From contig NZ_JAGGQW010000050.1 in NCBI RefSeq assembly GCF_018613065.1, positions 173,269 to 237,268 of the forward strand: 64,000 bases of DNA, read 5' to 3'. The DNA comes from Bacillus sp. ISL-7 (GTDB lineage Bacteria; Bacillota; Bacilli; Bacillales_B; DSM-18226). Position 1 is the stretch's first letter. The number at the start of each line of letters is the position of its first letter. Positions 24,391 through 33,761 of this stretch are shown piece by piece. Under the pieces are notes generated by a model that saw only the letters and a program-made list of their open reading frames with translations, was not told the DNA's origin and made no database searches. A program made the position numbers and the translations under genes.

Positions 24391-26154
24391 TTACCCCTCT
24401 CGGACGATTGGGTGCCAAATCTCTACCGTTGTACCATTATTTTCTATGCTGTGAACGATTAAACCATATCCATTTCCAAAAGAGAGCTTAATTCTTTCAT
24501 TTACATTCAACATGCCATATCCACCCGAATCTGCACCGCCAATCATCCCTGTTTTTTGCAGACGTTGATTTAATTTTGTTATCATTTCTGGATTCATTCC
24601 ATTTCCATCATCCGTTACACATAGAAATAGCTTGTTATCAATGATCTTTACTTGAATTAATATTTTTCCTCGACCTCTCTTGGTTTTAATCGCATGATAA
24701 ATCGAGTTTTCTACTAAAGGCTGCAAGATGAGTTTAAGAACAAAAAGTTCTTTAGCCTCCTCCTGTACATCGATAACATAATCAAATTTATCCTCATATC
24801 TAGTCATCTGAATAATCAGATAACTTTTTATGTGCTCAATCTCTTCTGATACCTTTATACTTTCTTTTCCCTTACTCAACCCAATCCGAAAAAGTTTTGT
24901 CAACGCATCAATCACGTCCATAATGTCCTTTGCTTGATATTCCATGGCCATCCACTTAATGGTATCAAATGTGTTGTAAAGAAAATGAGGCTTAATTTGC
25001 TCTTGCAGAACCTTTAACTCTGCCTCACGCTTTCGTTTCTCTATCAAATTAATCAGATTGAGAAGGTTTTTAATCGATTCAATCATGCTATTAAAACTGT
25101 CTCCAAGCTGCTTAATTTCATCTTCATTTTTACTTTCAAATTTATTGTCCAAGTCTCCTTGTGCTGCCTTTTTCATTAGCGAGCTAAGTTGACTTAGAGG
25201 CCTTGTAATCGACGATGTGAAAAAAGCGGCTGCAAAAATTGCCAGAATCAACACAACCATTGCAATAATTCCAGCAGTCCATCTCATATCCTTTATAAAA
25301 GCAAGGGTTTCATTAATTGAGAAAACTCCAACAATCTTCCATCTAGTATATTCAGAGTAGTCATACATCACCTGGAAATCAGTATCTTGAATGTTTTTAA
25401 TAAAACTTCCTGATTTTCTATTATTGAACCAAGAATCCTTTATACGATAAACGATTTTATTAACTGGGGTATACACTATACGAGACTGTTCATCTATAAC
25501 GTATACAAATCCATGCGCACCAAAGCCCATGTTCCGGATTTCATTATTAATTGTATCAAGCTTCCAATCTATCAGAATAACTCCCAAAACTTCACCTGTT
25601 TTTTCATTTATGACCGCTTTGGTAACTGACAGCACTTCATCCGCGCTGTATTTTGGACTTGTGGTGAGGTTCCTGCCGATTGGCCTGCTTTCCAAATGAA
25701 TCACAGAAGGAGCATTAGCTGCTTGCTTATACCAACTCGCATTGGTTAGAGGATCCCTTGTTGTTCTAGACATTTCATTACTTATTAACAAGTCGGACTT
25801 GTTAACTATTAAAACCCCAGCAATCTCTGGGTGTGTATCCGTATACATTTTCATCTGCGTTTTTATTTTAGATTGCAGACCAGCAGAGAACTTTTGTACG
25901 AGCAAAAAATCGCTTACATTTTCGGTCCTGCTTAAATACTCTGTAATATTTTCTAATTCCTTAATATGTGACTCAATATTTTTTTTCACTTGCTCAATAT
26001 CTTTCCTCGTATGAACATTCGCTTGCTGTTCAATCTGCTTTGAATATTGATGAGCTGGTAGTGCTGTTGAGATGGTTATAGATAGTAAGATAATTGTTAT
26101 AAATATACAAATAAGCTTAAAATATAAAGATTTGTTTCTAAAAAACCAATAAAT
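24391..26154 (-). CDS. LytS/YesM-type sensor histidine kinase with probable non-canonical start
   Basis: The kinase has an extracellular Cache-like sensor flanked by two membrane helices, a HAMP domain, a His_kinase box (QEQIKPHFLYN; phospho-acceptor about H390 in this numbering) and a HATPase_c end (DDGNGMNPEM). No ATG, GTG or TTG exists in frame before 25989, a GTG inside the sensor that would remove the first membrane helix. The frame is open to 26157 and encodes IYWFFRNKSLYFKLICIFIT, a typical N-terminus with a membrane helix. AGGAGG lies 8 nt before an ATT at 26154, so an AUU start is proposed; a one-base sequencing error in the T6 run at 26140-26145 is the alternative. It is first in the sensing operon. 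Confidence 0.85.
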   Translation of the reverse strand: MYWFFRNKSLYFKLICIFITIILLSITISTALPAHQYSKQIEQQANVHTRKDIEQVKKNIESHIKELENITEYLSRTENVSDFLLVQKFSAGLQSKIKTQMKMYTDTHPEIAGVLIVNKSDLLISNEMSRTTRDPLTNASWYKQAANAPSVIHLESRPIGRNLTTSPKYSADEVLSVTKAVINEKTGEVLGVILIDWKLDTINNEIRNMGFGAHGFVYVIDEQSRIVYTPVNKIVYRIKDSWFNNRKSGSFIKNIQDTDFQVMYDYSEYTRWKIVGVFSINETLAFIKDMRWTAGIIAMVVLILAIFAAAFFTSSITRPLSQLSSLMKKAAQGDLDNKFESKNEDEIKQLGDSFNSMIESIKNLLNLINLIEKRKREAELKVLQEQIKPHFLYNTFDTIKWMAMEYQAKDIMDVIDALTKLFRIGLSKGKESIKVSEEIEHIKSYLIIQMTRYEDKFDYVIDVQEEAKELFVLKLILQPLVENSIYHAIKTKRGRGKILIQVKIIDNKLFLCVTDDGNGMNPEMITKLNQRLQKTGMIGGADSGGYGMLNVNERIKLSFGNGYGLIVHSIENNGTTVEIWHPIVREG

Positions 26155-26167
26155 GATCTATCCCTCC

Positions 26168-26473
26168 TGTTAATTTGAAGTAAAAAATTTATTTACAATG
26201 ATGAATACCCTTTCAAAAGGATGTTATCAGTGACATTTACTGGGCTTTCCCAACAGTTATACGCATTTTATCCCGATATATAGACTCTTGTTATGTATTA
26301 TACAAAAATATAAAACAAAATAATATATTGATATTTACTTCTCGGACACAATCATATCGTCAAGTATTATACAAATTAAAAACGCATGAGGTTATTAATC
26401 TTTTTATTAAAAATGTTGACAAACTATTTGCTGGTTTAGTTTAAGAACAATGTTTCATAAACTAAAAAAAACA
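26168..26473. other. Gene-free promoter region of the sensing operon
   Basis: AT-rich, no credible gene. It must hold the promoter of the kinase operon. I see no TTTATAA repeat with 20-bp spacing here, so the operon does not obviously control itself through that element. Confidence 0.4.
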
Positions 26474-26503
26474 AAAACCGTCAAGATAAATCTCGACGGT
26501 TTT
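26474..26503. terminator. Rho-independent terminator next to the SDR relic
   Basis: The stem AAAACCGTCGAGA/TCTTGACGGTTTT is followed by T-rich sequence on the minus strand. It originally served the SDR gene now reduced to a relic, and the plus direction also has T residues. Confidence 0.8.
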
Positions 26504-26526
26504 AACACATTTATAAATGTACTAAA

Positions 26527-26701
<175 letters not shown>

Positions 26702-26772
26702 ATCAATTCCTCCAATTGTTTATAATTTTCTATTCTCTATTAAACTTCTCCATACAATGGATGTTGGTTAAG

Positions 26773-28278
26773 TTAGGTAGTTTCCAAGCTTCTTTGTGGT
26801 ACCTTTCCCAAAGTTGCTTTGGGCTCTATTTCGGAAGCTTGTTTTACCTTCTTGATAAAGAAGGAAAGTAGTAATCCGATGATGCCAATCCCAATAATGA
26901 CAAGATAGGCGTCATTAATACCCTGAATGGTGGCTTCCTTAATAAGCTGCCCTTGGGTAAAGCCTTTAGCAGCTGCATTAGGAGCCATATCCTGCAGATG
27001 TGATTTCGTTCGGTCTGACATAACGGTAACGAGAAGTGAAGTTCCGACGGCACCAGCCACTTGCCGAATGGTATTGCTTATGGCTGTTCCGTGAGCACTT
27101 AACTTTTGTGGCAATTGATTCAAACCAGCGGTCTGTAAAGGCATCAGCATCAAGGCCATCCCAATGCGACGCCCTGTTGACATCAGAACCAAAAAGGTAT
27201 AGCTTGTCGAATCTGTCAAGTTGGTAAAGCCCATCGTTGTCAGAATGGTAATTATCATTCCGATAACAGTTAGCCATTTTGCGCCAAAGCGATCGAACAA
27301 CTTCCCTGTAACTGGCATAAGGAAACCCATTATTAGCGCACCCGGAAGAAGGAGAAGACCGGACTCAATAGCTGTGTAACCACGGGTATTTTGGAGGTAT
27401 AGCGGTAGCAGCATCATATCTGCATACATCACCATCGTAACCGCGATATTGATAATGGTCGTTAAGGAGAACATATTATACTTGAATGCACGCAAGTCAA
27501 GCAGCGGATTTTGCGATTTCATCTGCTTCCATGAAAAGAGTGCTAGGGCCAAGATGCCTACTGCGATCGTACTTAGTACCTCCATGTCTGACCATCCAAG
27601 GCTTCCAGCTCGGCTGAAACCATATAGTAGGGCACCAAAACCAATGGTAGAGAGGACAACACTTAGGATATCGAGTTTAGTCTTGAATGGTTCGGATACA
27701 TTTCGGAGATAAATGAATCCCAGTACAATAACAATGACAGCAAATGGAATCATTCCGTAAAACATTGTTTCCCATTTGTAGTTTTCAATAATATAGCCGG
27801 CTATGGTAGGACCAATGGCTGGGGCGAAAATAATTGCAAGCCCGACCATCCCCATGGCTGCTCCTCGTTTATTGAGAGGAAAGATGGTCAGAATGACATT
27901 CGTAAGCAGCGGCATAATGATTCCTGCACCTGCCGCCTGAATCATGCGTCCGGTCAATAATAAAGGAAATCCCGCTGCAATAGCAGAAACGATGGTCCCA
28001 GCTAGAAAGATAAACATGGACGCTTGAAAAAGCTGACGGGTGGTAAATCGCTGCATTAAGTAAGCGGTAATGGGAATCAAGACACCGTTTACCAGCATGT
28101 AACCTGTCGTTAACCACTGTGCTGTTGCAGCTGTGATTTTAAATTCAACCATTAATTCTGGAGTAGCGACGCTCATGAGTGTTTGGTTTAAGGTTGCAAT
28201 GAAAGCACCTAAGATCATAATGAACATAATAGGACCTTTTTTTATCGAATTTGTGCCAGTTTTAGGATTATTATTCAA
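26773..28278 (-). CDS. DHA2-family (EmrB/QacA/LmrB-like) multidrug-type MFS exporter
   Basis: About 500 residues with 14 predicted membrane helices. It shows family motifs: LNQTLMSVATPELM in helix 1, the helix 2 region WLTTGYMLVNGVLIPITAYL, and GRMIQAAGAGIIMPL in helix 4. The frame is open to an ATG at 28341, but the better start is the TTG at 28278, next to AGGAGAG and giving MNNNPKTG. Relatives such as LmrB export drugs by proton exchange. A TetR gene is divergent across a 226-bp gap, so it is probably its repressor. The substrate is unknown. An Arg-Arg pair (STGRRIGMAL) replaces the usual residue between two helices. Confidence 0.87.
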   Translation of the reverse strand: MNNNPKTGTNSIKKGPIMFIMILGAFIATLNQTLMSVATPELMVEFKITAATAQWLTTGYMLVNGVLIPITAYLMQRFTTRQLFQASMFIFLAGTIVSAIAAGFPLLLTGRMIQAAGAGIIMPLLTNVILTIFPLNKRGAAMGMVGLAIIFAPAIGPTIAGYIIENYKWETMFYGMIPFAVIVIVLGFIYLRNVSEPFKTKLDILSVVLSTIGFGALLYGFSRAGSLGWSDMEVLSTIAVGILALALFSWKQMKSQNPLLDLRAFKYNMFSLTTIINIAVTMVMYADMMLLPLYLQNTRGYTAIESGLLLLPGALIMGFLMPVTGKLFDRFGAKWLTVIGMIITILTTMGFTNLTDSTSYTFLVLMSTGRRIGMALMLMPLQTAGLNQLPQKLSAHGTAISNTIRQVAGAVGTSLLVTVMSDRTKSHLQDMAPNAAAKGFTQGQLIKEATIQGINDAYLVIIGIGIIGLLLSFFIKKVKQASEIEPKATLGKVPQRSLETT

Positions 28279-28400
28279 TTCTCTCCTATCCTTTCTGTTT
28301 TGAATATAGACATTTTTTACAATGTGTTTAATAATTAACATTGTATAAATTACTTTATAATGAGATCGTTGGTTCTGACAACAGACAATTTCTTAAAAAC

Positions 28401-28478
28401 TGTAAATTAGTTATCATTTATTTCAATTTCGTTGAGAAAGCCCAAAAAAATAGACAGAACTAAAATTATTGTAAATTA
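28401..28478. promoter_or_regulatory. TGTAAATTA direct repeats, candidate TetR operators
   Basis: TGTAAATTA occurs at 28401 and at 28470, in the gap between the exporter and the TetR gene; the second copy is followed closely by AATTA. Two copies in a divergent control region suit a local repressor, but no clear long dyad is seen. Confidence 0.3.
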
Positions 28479-28504
28479 CCAATTAATAGGAAGGGTGATT
28501 AGAC

Positions 28505-29104
28505 ATGAAGGACAATGAAAAGAAGCGAGTAGATCCTCGTATACTTCGTACGCGCCAATTAATCAAGGACGCTTTTATAGATTTGTTGCAGGAGATGGAA
28601 ATTAATAAAATAACGGTTAATCGGATTGCGGAACGCGCAACCATCAACCGTGTTACGTTTTATCTGCATTATCATGATATACAAGACTTGATGGAGAAAA
28701 TGGCACAGGAAATGGCCGAGGATATTGAGTGCATTATGATGAGTACGACAACAAACATGAAATCCGCTGAAGAAATTGATTCATTGAAGCTTGTGAACCT
28801 GCTTGAGCATATAGCCGAGAATGCCAAATTCTATAAAGTGGTTCTTGGTTCCACACGAACGCCAATCTTTACAGAGCGGTTATTAAATATCCTTACAAAA
28901 TCAATAACAGAGAGAACGGAGATAGACTCCTTGCTCGCTACTACCGATATCCAAAGGGATATTGCCATTTGGCACGGTTCTTCAGCTCTTATCGGCACGA
29001 TCGTAGCTTGGTTGCGTAAGGACATGCCTTATACACCGCAATTTCTTGCTAAGCAGTTGTATATGCTTTTTCATTTAAGTAAGGATGATAGGAAATCAAC
29101 ATAA
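28505..29104 (+). CDS. TetR-family regulator
   Basis: 199 residues; the ATG follows AGGAAGGGTG. Residues ~10-60 are a TetR helix-turn-helix (TRQLIKDAFIDLL, then ITVNRIAERATINRVTFYLH, with the usual Tyr-x-His end). The remaining helices form the ligand and dimer domain and are less conserved. It is divergent to the DHA2 exporter and most likely represses it until a toxic ligand binds. A terminator follows within 75 bp. Confidence 0.9.
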   Translation: MKDNEKKRVDPRILRTRQLIKDAFIDLLQEMEINKITVNRIAERATINRVTFYLHYHDIQDLMEKMAQEMAEDIECIMMSTTTNMKSAEEIDSLKLVNLLEHIAENAKFYKVVLGSTRTPIFTERLLNILTKSITERTEIDSLLATTDIQRDIAIWHGSSALIGTIVAWLRKDMPYTPQFLAKQLYMLFHLSKDDRKST

Positions 29105-29174
29105 AGAAGCGATTATACCAGTTGGACCTTTTTGGTAGTTGTTTACTACTGGGCTTTTCCTATGCAAACAAAAT

Positions 29175-29206
29175 ATCCCCTTTTGATAAATTCCGGGGAT
29201 TTTTTG
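29175..29206. terminator. Bidirectional terminator between TetR and DUF421 genes
   Basis: The stem ATCCCC/GGGGAT (with flanking pairs) is followed by TTTTTTG on the plus strand and T-rich sequence on the minus strand. It serves two convergent genes. Confidence 0.75.
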
Positions 29207-29256
29207 TTCGTATAAACCTAATGGTTGCCTTCCTATTTTCAATTAGCCTTTCCAAA

Positions 29257-29961
29257 TTATTCAACATCTGTAGGTGAATTTATTTTATCTTCATATTTGT
29301 CTACAAAAAGGTAACCACCGCTATTGACTACAGCATAATAAATTTCTTCTATTCGTAAATTTCTTCTCTTGAATTCAGCTTCAATCCACTCACGGTTATA
29401 GATGCCGGCAGCGTTCTTTTCGATGATTTTCCCGTCCATAATTAGTTCAACTGGCAGCGACTCTGATGAATTGGGCAAATTTAAATCTTTTTTTATTACA
29501 TTTTGATACGGTATCTTTTTCAGAATGGATAATTCCCCGTTCACTTCTAGTAATGCGTATTCCACTTCAAATATATTAAAAATATCCTTTTCCCTTAATA
29601 GCTGATTAAGGTCGTCAATCGAGAACTTTACCTTTTTCATATTATCGTCTAGTAATTTTCCTTTTTCTATTAGCAGGGTTGGTCTACCAGATAACCATTT
29701 TCTAAAACTTCGACTCCTAGAAGATAACACCATGAACAAATAAAACATTAAAACTAATACAAGAAATGAAATTAATATTTCTTTGAACTTTAAATTCGTA
29801 TCAAACCCCATGTTCGCTATAAAGGAACCAATTGTAACGGATAAAGCAAAGCTATAGTGGTTTTTATGAGAGTTAATATGCTTTCCAATAACCAGAGTAA
29901 CAAGTATTAAAAGCAAAAAGCTGAAACCTGTTCTCAGAATTGGTATAAGTGTATCATCCAT
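29257..29961 (-). CDS. DUF421/YetF-type membrane protein
   Basis: 234 residues. Three hydrophobic helices at ~8-85 are followed by a soluble domain (~95-225) with the YetF pattern: RPTLLIEKGKLLDDNMKK, then SIDDLNQLLREKDIFNIFEVEYALLE. In this family the soluble part forms the conserved DUF421 fold. Paralogues occur in many copies in spore formers and some affect spore membrane or germination; the biochemical role is unknown. SD CAGGAG precedes the ATG at 29961. It stands alone. Confidence 0.85.
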   Translation of the reverse strand: MDDTLIPILRTGFSFLLLILVTLVIGKHINSHKNHYSFALSVTIGSFIANMGFDTNLKFKEILISFLVLVLMFYLFMVLSSRSRSFRKWLSGRPTLLIEKGKLLDDNMKKVKFSIDDLNQLLREKDIFNIFEVEYALLEVNGELSILKKIPYQNVIKKDLNLPNSSESLPVELIMDGKIIEKNAAGIYNREWIEAEFKRRNLRIEEIYYAVVNSGGYLFVDKYEDKINSPTDVE

Positions 29962-30223
29962 TTAAATCTCCTGTTTACTGATATTGTTTAACCATCTTGT
30001 ATTTGAACTCAACTTTAGTATAAAACAGCAGCTAAAAAGGATTGTAAACAGCCAAATATCATTAATTATTCTGCACTTAAGAATGGAATTAAAGATAATG
30101 ATGGCAAAAGGCTGTTTTTATCATAAAATATCCCCATTTAATTATTTTATCTTTCCAATTAGCTATTTTATTTATCCATCAATTTCAGATTTCATTAGGC
30201 TTCAATTATAGGCATATATAGGA
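29962..30223. other. Gene-free stretch upstream of DUF421
   Basis: AT-rich with no credible gene; a 75-codon plus-strand frame at 29984 has no ribosome site or domain. It should hold the DUF421 promoter. Confidence 0.4.
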
Positions 30224-30262
30224 AAAAGCCTCATGAGTGAAAAAATTCACCGTGAGGCTTTA
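30224..30262. terminator. Terminator of the first etfBA operon
   Basis: The stem AAAGCCTCA/TGAGGCTTT has an inner GTGAA/TTCAC stem. T runs on both sides allow termination in both directions. It lies about 100 bp after the etfA stop. Confidence 0.85.
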
Positions 30263-30364
30263 TTATAGAGATATTGTGAATAACAAATAATTCATTGTGG
30301 GAACTTACGTCTCCGACCTTTTTGAGAATTTCTATTTTATGTTTCTCGCCCCGGAATCATTACA

Positions 30365-31399
30365 TCAACCTGCGCTTGTATTGCTTACCTTGTCTCTGGA
30401 TAAAGCCTTTTTAAACTGTTCGATTAGTAAAGGAACAATCTCAAAGGCATCGCCAACAATTCCATAATGACAGTTCTGAAAAATTGGGGCTTCTTTGTCC
30501 TTATTAATGGCAATAATTAAACCGGAATTTTTCATTCCTACAATATGTTGAATCGCACCGGAAATTCCAATTGCAAAATAAATTTTTGGCGTTACCGTCA
30601 CACCGGTTTGCCCTACTTGATGAGCGTGATCGATCCAACCCGCTTCCACCACATCCCTGCTGGCACCAACCGCTCCTCCAAGAGTTTCCGCCAATTGGTG
30701 TATTAACTGAAATCCCTCGAAACTCCCTAATCCTTTTCCGCCTGCAACAATGATGTCCGCTTCGTCGATTCTAACTTTCTTTATAGTTTCCTTTACAATT
30801 TGCAAGACTTTTGTCCGAATATCTTCTTCCTTTAGGGATATTGTTTCTTCAACCGTCTTGCCCGTCCTCCCTGATTGAGGAGTAAGAGCTTTCATGACTT
30901 TGGCGCGTACTGTCGCCATTTGTGGTCGGTATTTTTTACATAAAATGGTTGCCATAATATTTCCGCCAAAAGCCGGCCTGCTCGCTAATAGTAACCCTGT
31001 TTCCTCTTCAACATCCAGCTCCGTTGTATCCGCCGTTAAACCTGTCGGCATATCGGTGGCTACCGCACTTGCCAGGTCTTTTCCTGTTGAGGTGGCCCCG
31101 TAGAGGATAATTTCTGGTTTATATTTTTCCGTGCATTCCAGCAGCGCCTTCATGTAGGACTCGGTCCTGTAATGTTTAAAGATGGGTTGATCATATACAT
31201 ACACTGTATCTGCTCCGTATTCAAAAACGGTCTTCGTTAAATGTTTAACATTTTCCCCGATTAGAATACCGGCCAATTCCACTCCCCGTTTGTCTGCCAA
31301 CTTTCGACCGGCCCCCAAAAGTTCGAGGGATACAGAAGCCACCACTCCATCTTTTTGTTCAATGAATACCCAAACACCTTTATAATCTTGGAAATCCAA
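30365..31399 (-). CDS. etfA: Electron transfer flavoprotein alpha subunit (copy 1)
   Basis: 344 residues from a TTG at 31399, 8 nt after AGGAGG. The N-terminal Etf domain covers ~1-200. The C-terminal FAD domain has GGKGLGSFEGF near 220, GGAVGASRDVVEAGW, GQTGVTVTPKIY, ISGAIQHIVGM and NKDKEAPIF, the FAD-binding signatures. With EtfB it carries electrons from acyl-CoA dehydrogenases to the quinone pool. It directly abuts etfB and is followed by a terminator. A second, divergent pair lies at 43.6-45.4 kb, so the two pairs probably serve different dehydrogenases. Confidence 0.95.
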   Translation of the reverse strand: MDFQDYKGVWVFIEQKDGVVASVSLELLGAGRKLADKRGVELAGILIGENVKHLTKTVFEYGADTVYVYDQPIFKHYRTESYMKALLECTEKYKPEIILYGATSTGKDLASAVATDMPTGLTADTTELDVEEETGLLLASRPAFGGNIMATILCKKYRPQMATVRAKVMKALTPQSGRTGKTVEETISLKEEDIRTKVLQIVKETIKKVRIDEADIIVAGGKGLGSFEGFQLIHQLAETLGGAVGASRDVVEAGWIDHAHQVGQTGVTVTPKIYFAIGISGAIQHIVGMKNSGLIIAINKDKEAPIFQNCHYGIVGDAFEIVPLLIEQFKKALSRDKVSNTSAG

Positions 31400-32227
31400 T
31401 TACATTTCCTCCTTTGATTCAAACAACTCTTTCTTTTCAAGCATGACAGAGACCAACTGCTCTACTTGTGCCATTGGGTTGCCTTCAAGGAACGTTCCCC
31501 CTGCCGGCTTTTGTGGAGCCCAAACTTTGGAGACAATCGTTGGAGATCCCTTCAAACCAAGCTGCTTCACATCAACCTCTTCCAGGTCATCAACAGACCA
31601 GATATGAGGTTTATATCTGGCAGCTTTTATCATGTTTGGAAACGGAGAATACGGCACTTCATTGATTGTTTTTTCAACGGAAAACAAACACGGCAATGTG
31701 GAACGGACGACTTCATATCCATCCTCGAACTTGCGATGGACAATGGCAAATCCTTCTTCTTGATTGATTTCCACTACTTTGTTCACAGAAGTCAGCGGTG
31801 GAATATCGAGCCTTCTTGCAATTCCGGGTCCGACTTGCCCGGTATCTCCATCAATGGACATTTTTCCGCAAATGATCAAATCTACGGGCTGTTGTTTTCC
31901 TATTTTTTCAATCGCCTTTGTCACGGCATAGCTCGTTGCCAATGTATCTGCACCCGCAAACCGGCGGTCCGTGATTAAATAGCCCTCATCGGCGCCTATT
32001 TCAATACACTTTTTAATTGCGGTAACCGCTGGAGGCGGCCCCATTGTTACAACAGATACGATTCCCCCATACCTATTCTTTAGACGAACCGCCTCTTCAA
32101 CTGCATGTGCATCATACGGATTCAATATCGCAGGCGCCGTCCTGCGGTCCATCGTGTTTGTTTTTGGGTTCATCTTGATAATTTTAGTGTCAGGCACTTG
32201 CTTAATACAGGCTACAATATGCAGCAT
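31400..32227 (-). CDS. etfB: Electron transfer flavoprotein beta subunit (copy 1)
   Basis: 275 residues; GGGAGGGG precedes the ATG at 32227. The typical start is MLHIVACIKQVPD, with NPYDAHAVEEAVRLK, VDLIICGKMSIDGDTGQVGP and the C-terminal loop region that docks to partner dehydrogenases. EtfB pairs with EtfA and holds AMP. The gene is in a two-gene operon that lies after the terminator of the thiolase operon, so it has its own promoter in 32228-32413. Confidence 0.95.
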   Translation of the reverse strand: MLHIVACIKQVPDTKIIKMNPKTNTMDRRTAPAILNPYDAHAVEEAVRLKNRYGGIVSVVTMGPPPAVTAIKKCIEIGADEGYLITDRRFAGADTLATSYAVTKAIEKIGKQQPVDLIICGKMSIDGDTGQVGPGIARRLDIPPLTSVNKVVEINQEEGFAIVHRKFEDGYEVVRSTLPCLFSVEKTINEVPYSPFPNMIKAARYKPHIWSVDDLEEVDVKQLGLKGSPTIVSKVWAPQKPAGGTFLEGNPMAQVEQLVSVMLEKKELFESKEEM

Positions 32228-32413
32228 TTAACCCCTCCCTTTTATTTAAAAAGCACATATTTTTTTACTTTACGTAATATGAAACTTGCCGGCTGTTTGT
32301 CGGCTAAAAAGCCTTTTTTCGCCCGTTTACTTTTACTTTATTAAACGAGATGTCCATACATTCGAATTTTCTGACAAATATCTATGTAAATGTTTCCAAT
32401 GAAAAGCCAAACT
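32228..32413. other. Promoter gap upstream of etfBA copy 1
   Basis: No gene seen. It holds a GCCGGCTGTTTGTCGGC hairpin near 32290-32306, and must contain the etfBA promoter. Confidence 0.35.
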
Positions 32414-32452
32414 AAAAAAAACCGCACGAGTGGAGGAATCACTGTGCGGTTA
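32414..32452 (-). terminator. Terminator of the long acyl-CoA operon
   Basis: The stem AACCGCAC/GTGCGGTT is followed by a run of T on the minus strand. It lies 70 bp after the thiolase stop and separates that operon from the first etfBA pair. Confidence 0.88.
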
Positions 32453-32522
32453 TGGGGATCAGAGATCAACCATTGCTCATCTAGGTTTTATCATTCATTT
32501 GCCTTTAACTGAAGACAATATA

Positions 32523-33698
32523 TTATACTGCTTCAATGATGATTGAAACGCCTTGTCCACCGCCTACACATAAGGATGCTAATCCAATTTGTTTCTTTTG
32601 ACGTCTTAATTCATGAACTAAGGTAACCACAATCCGTGCACCTGAACAACCGATTGGGTGACCTAATGCTATCGCTCCTCCATTAACATTAATAATCTCC
32701 TCTGGCAAACCTAATTCCTTATTAACTGCCAGCACTTGTGCTGCAAATGCTTCATTGAGCTCTGCCAATTCAATATCCTGTATTGTAAGATTTGCTCTCG
32801 TTAAGGCTTTTTGTGTTGCCGGGACTGGGCCAATGCCCATGATAGAAGGAGAAACAGCAGCACTAGCAACCGAACGAATTTTGGCAAGTGGTTTTAAGCC
32901 GTATTCCCTTACAGCTTGTTCAGAAGCAACAATGACTGCAGCTGCCCCATCATTAAATGACGAAGCATTTCCAGCTGTCACCGTCCCATTTTCTTTAAAA
33001 GCTGGTTTCAGAGTTAGTAATTTCTCCAGATTAGTATTTTTTATATTCTCATCTTCTGTAAATAAAGTAGAACCATGCTTGCTTTTAATAGCAACAGGAA
33101 TAATTTCTTTTTCGAATTTACCATGTTCTTTAGCTTTAATTGCTTTTTGCTGGCTTTCTAAGGCAAAAACATCTTGTTCCTCTCGAGAAATATGATAGCG
33201 TTCTACTAAATTTTCAGCTGTAATCCCCATATGGTAACCTTCTATTGCACAGTGAAGTCCATCATGAAAGAGTGCATCCACTGTCCGTAAATCTCCCAAT
33301 TTCTGTCCCCACCTTGCATTCATCACCAAATGCGGGACATTACTCATACTTTCTGTCCCGCCCGCAATTACAACACTTGAATCTCCTGCAAGAATTTGGT
33401 GGTAGGCTAAAGTAATAGCGCGCAATCCAGATGCACATTGTTTATCAATTGTAATGGCTGGTACAGACACAGGTATCCCAGAATGGATAGCTGCTTGTCT
33501 TGCTGGGTTTCCTTTGAGTCCTGATTTTAGTACATTACCTAGTACTACCTCATCAATGCATTCAGCCGAAAGACCAGATCGTTGCCACACCTCCTTAACA
33601 ACATCTGTTGCAAGTTGTACAGCTCCTACATCTTTCAATGAACCACCGAAACACCCTATCGGAGTTCTAAGTGCCTCTACTAAGTATACAGTTTGCAT
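32523..33698 (-). CDS. Acetyl-CoA acyltransferase (thiolase)
   Basis: 391 residues. The catalytic residues are visible: Cys in DKQCASGLRA (~C88), His in LNGGAIALGHPIGCSG-type sequence (~H347) and Cys near the end in SLCVGGGQG (~C377). It catalyses thiolytic cleavage of 3-ketoacyl-CoA, or the reverse condensation to acetoacetyl-CoA. As last gene of the operon it can finish beta-oxidation, split acetoacetyl-CoA made by the CoA-transferase at 51-53 kb, or supply PHA synthesis. GGGGGAAGG precedes the ATG at 33698. Confidence 0.94.
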   Translation of the reverse strand: MQTVYLVEALRTPIGCFGGSLKDVGAVQLATDVVKEVWQRSGLSAECIDEVVLGNVLKSGLKGNPARQAAIHSGIPVSVPAITIDKQCASGLRAITLAYHQILAGDSSVVIAGGTESMSNVPHLVMNARWGQKLGDLRTVDALFHDGLHCAIEGYHMGITAENLVERYHISREEQDVFALESQQKAIKAKEHGKFEKEIIPVAIKSKHGSTLFTEDENIKNTNLEKLLTLKPAFKENGTVTAGNASSFNDGAAAVIVASEQAVREYGLKPLAKIRSVASAAVSPSIMGIGPVPATQKALTRANLTIQDIELAELNEAFAAQVLAVNKELGLPEEIINVNGGAIALGHPIGCSGARIVVTLVHELRRQKKQIGLASLCVGGGQGVSIIIEAV

Positions 33699-33761
33699 TT
33701 ACCTTCCCCCATTTCCCATAAAAATAGCGGTTTTGTCCGCGGTTTTACTTGGCACTTCCCT

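Noticed and set aside
29984..30211. 75-codon plus-strand frame as a small gene
   Set aside because: No ribosome site, no recognisable motif, AT-driven composition, and located in a promoter gap.
31466..31978. 170-codon plus-strand frame opposite etfB
   Set aside because: Antisense shadow of a conserved gene.
32290..32306. Hairpin upstream of etfBA as a riboswitch
   Set aside because: Only one short stem; none of the conserved cores of known riboswitch classes is visible.
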